NCBI GenBank assembly: GCA_001704765.1
Contig: MBFK01000019.1
Span: 1-64,000 of the forward strand
Direction of reading: 5' to 3'
DNA length: 64,000 nucleotides
Source of the DNA: Sinorhizobium shofinae
GTDB taxonomy: Bacteria; Pseudomonadota; Alphaproteobacteria; Rhizobiales; Rhizobiaceae
Part shown: positions 63,962 to 64,000 of the stretch, in pieces
How the letters are laid out: each line of letters begins with the position of its first letter
How positions within the stretch are numbered: the stretch's first letter is position 1
Translations under genes and position numbers: made by a program
Notes under the pieces: model-generated
Database searches by the model: none
What the model was told of the DNA's origin: nothing
The model's input: the letters and a program-made list of their open reading frames with translations, nothing else

Positions 63962-64000
63962 TGACAAACCGCTGGTTTGTTTGTTCCGTTTTCATCGGAA

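Noticed and set aside
1..64000. CRISPR arrays, rRNA and tRNA genes
   Set aside because: No regularly spaced repeats and no cloverleaf or rRNA-like sequence noticed on either strand by eye; a dedicated scan was not possible.

Overview
The window looks like an accessory-replicon segment from a Sinorhizobium/Ensifer-type alphaproteobacterium. Evidence from the sequence: high GC, strong GGAGG-type ribosome sites, rhizobial palindromic repeats, GGAA-N6-TTCC sites like those reported for the S. meliloti inositol repressor IolR, LigD/Ku NHEJ genes, and a dense mix of sugar-acid and glyoxylate catabolism modules with ABC transporters. From memory, the right two thirds resembles a pSymB-like chromid; this was not checked by a search. 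No rRNA, tRNA or CRISPR array was seen.

Region A (1-11672) is one apparent regulon. On the minus strand lie an RraA-family gene, a cupin, a ferredoxin reductase, a [2Fe-2S] ferredoxin and the start of a transhydrogenase alpha subunit (running off the left edge), and a five-gene branched-chain-amino-acid-type ABC transporter. A TetR repressor, two DoxX-type membrane proteins, an unlisted 57-residue ORF, a glutathione-dependent formaldehyde dehydrogenase and a DUF3861 protein complete it. Four promoters share an 18-bp operator (AGATACY-N4-AGTATCT, with one degenerate arm at the tetR site) lying on the -10 box of a minus-strand promoter, with a TTGAC -35 box 15-16 bases away. A mono-oxygenase fed by the ferredoxin pair is expected outside the window.

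Region B (11673-17943) holds the most unusual item: a receiver domain fused to a complete glutamate dehydrogenase, followed by a soluble PAS-PAS-HisKA-HATPase-REC-REC-Hpt hybrid kinase. The pair is flanked by two 36-base direct repeats and by IS110 and IS630 remnants.

Region C (17944-25660) is a decayed zone: a chemoreceptor with a one-base frameshift, and remnants of an IS1595 transposase, an SDR protein, a phage capsid gene and a homoprotocatechuate dioxygenase, with intact SDR, HEPN-like and hypothetical genes between them. Region D (25701-30309) carries an aromatic-amino-acid-decarboxylase-like enzyme, a membrane-anchored small protein, a VOC protein, an exported aldo/keto reductase and a DUF6064 membrane protein.

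Region E (30330-44049) is a complete D-erythronate/L-threonate pathway: DenD and LtnD oxidise the acids, OtnI isomerises, OtnK phosphorylates and OtnC decarboxylates to dihydroxyacetone phosphate. It has two transport systems (an ABC system under a GntR regulator, an MFS carrier under a LacI regulator with three operators). Region F (45090-54953) turns ureidoglycine/ureidoglycolate and glyoxylate into 2-phosphoglycerate (UglyAH, AllA, Gcl, Hyi, GlxR, GckA), with IclR and LysR regulators and a DctA carrier. Region G (55044-61017) is an NHEJ and repair group (LigD, Ku, a BRCT-TPR protein, an alpha/beta hydrolase, exonuclease III). The window ends with a beta-hydroxyacid dehydrogenase, a membrane protein and an IolI-like isomerase between two IolR-type sites.
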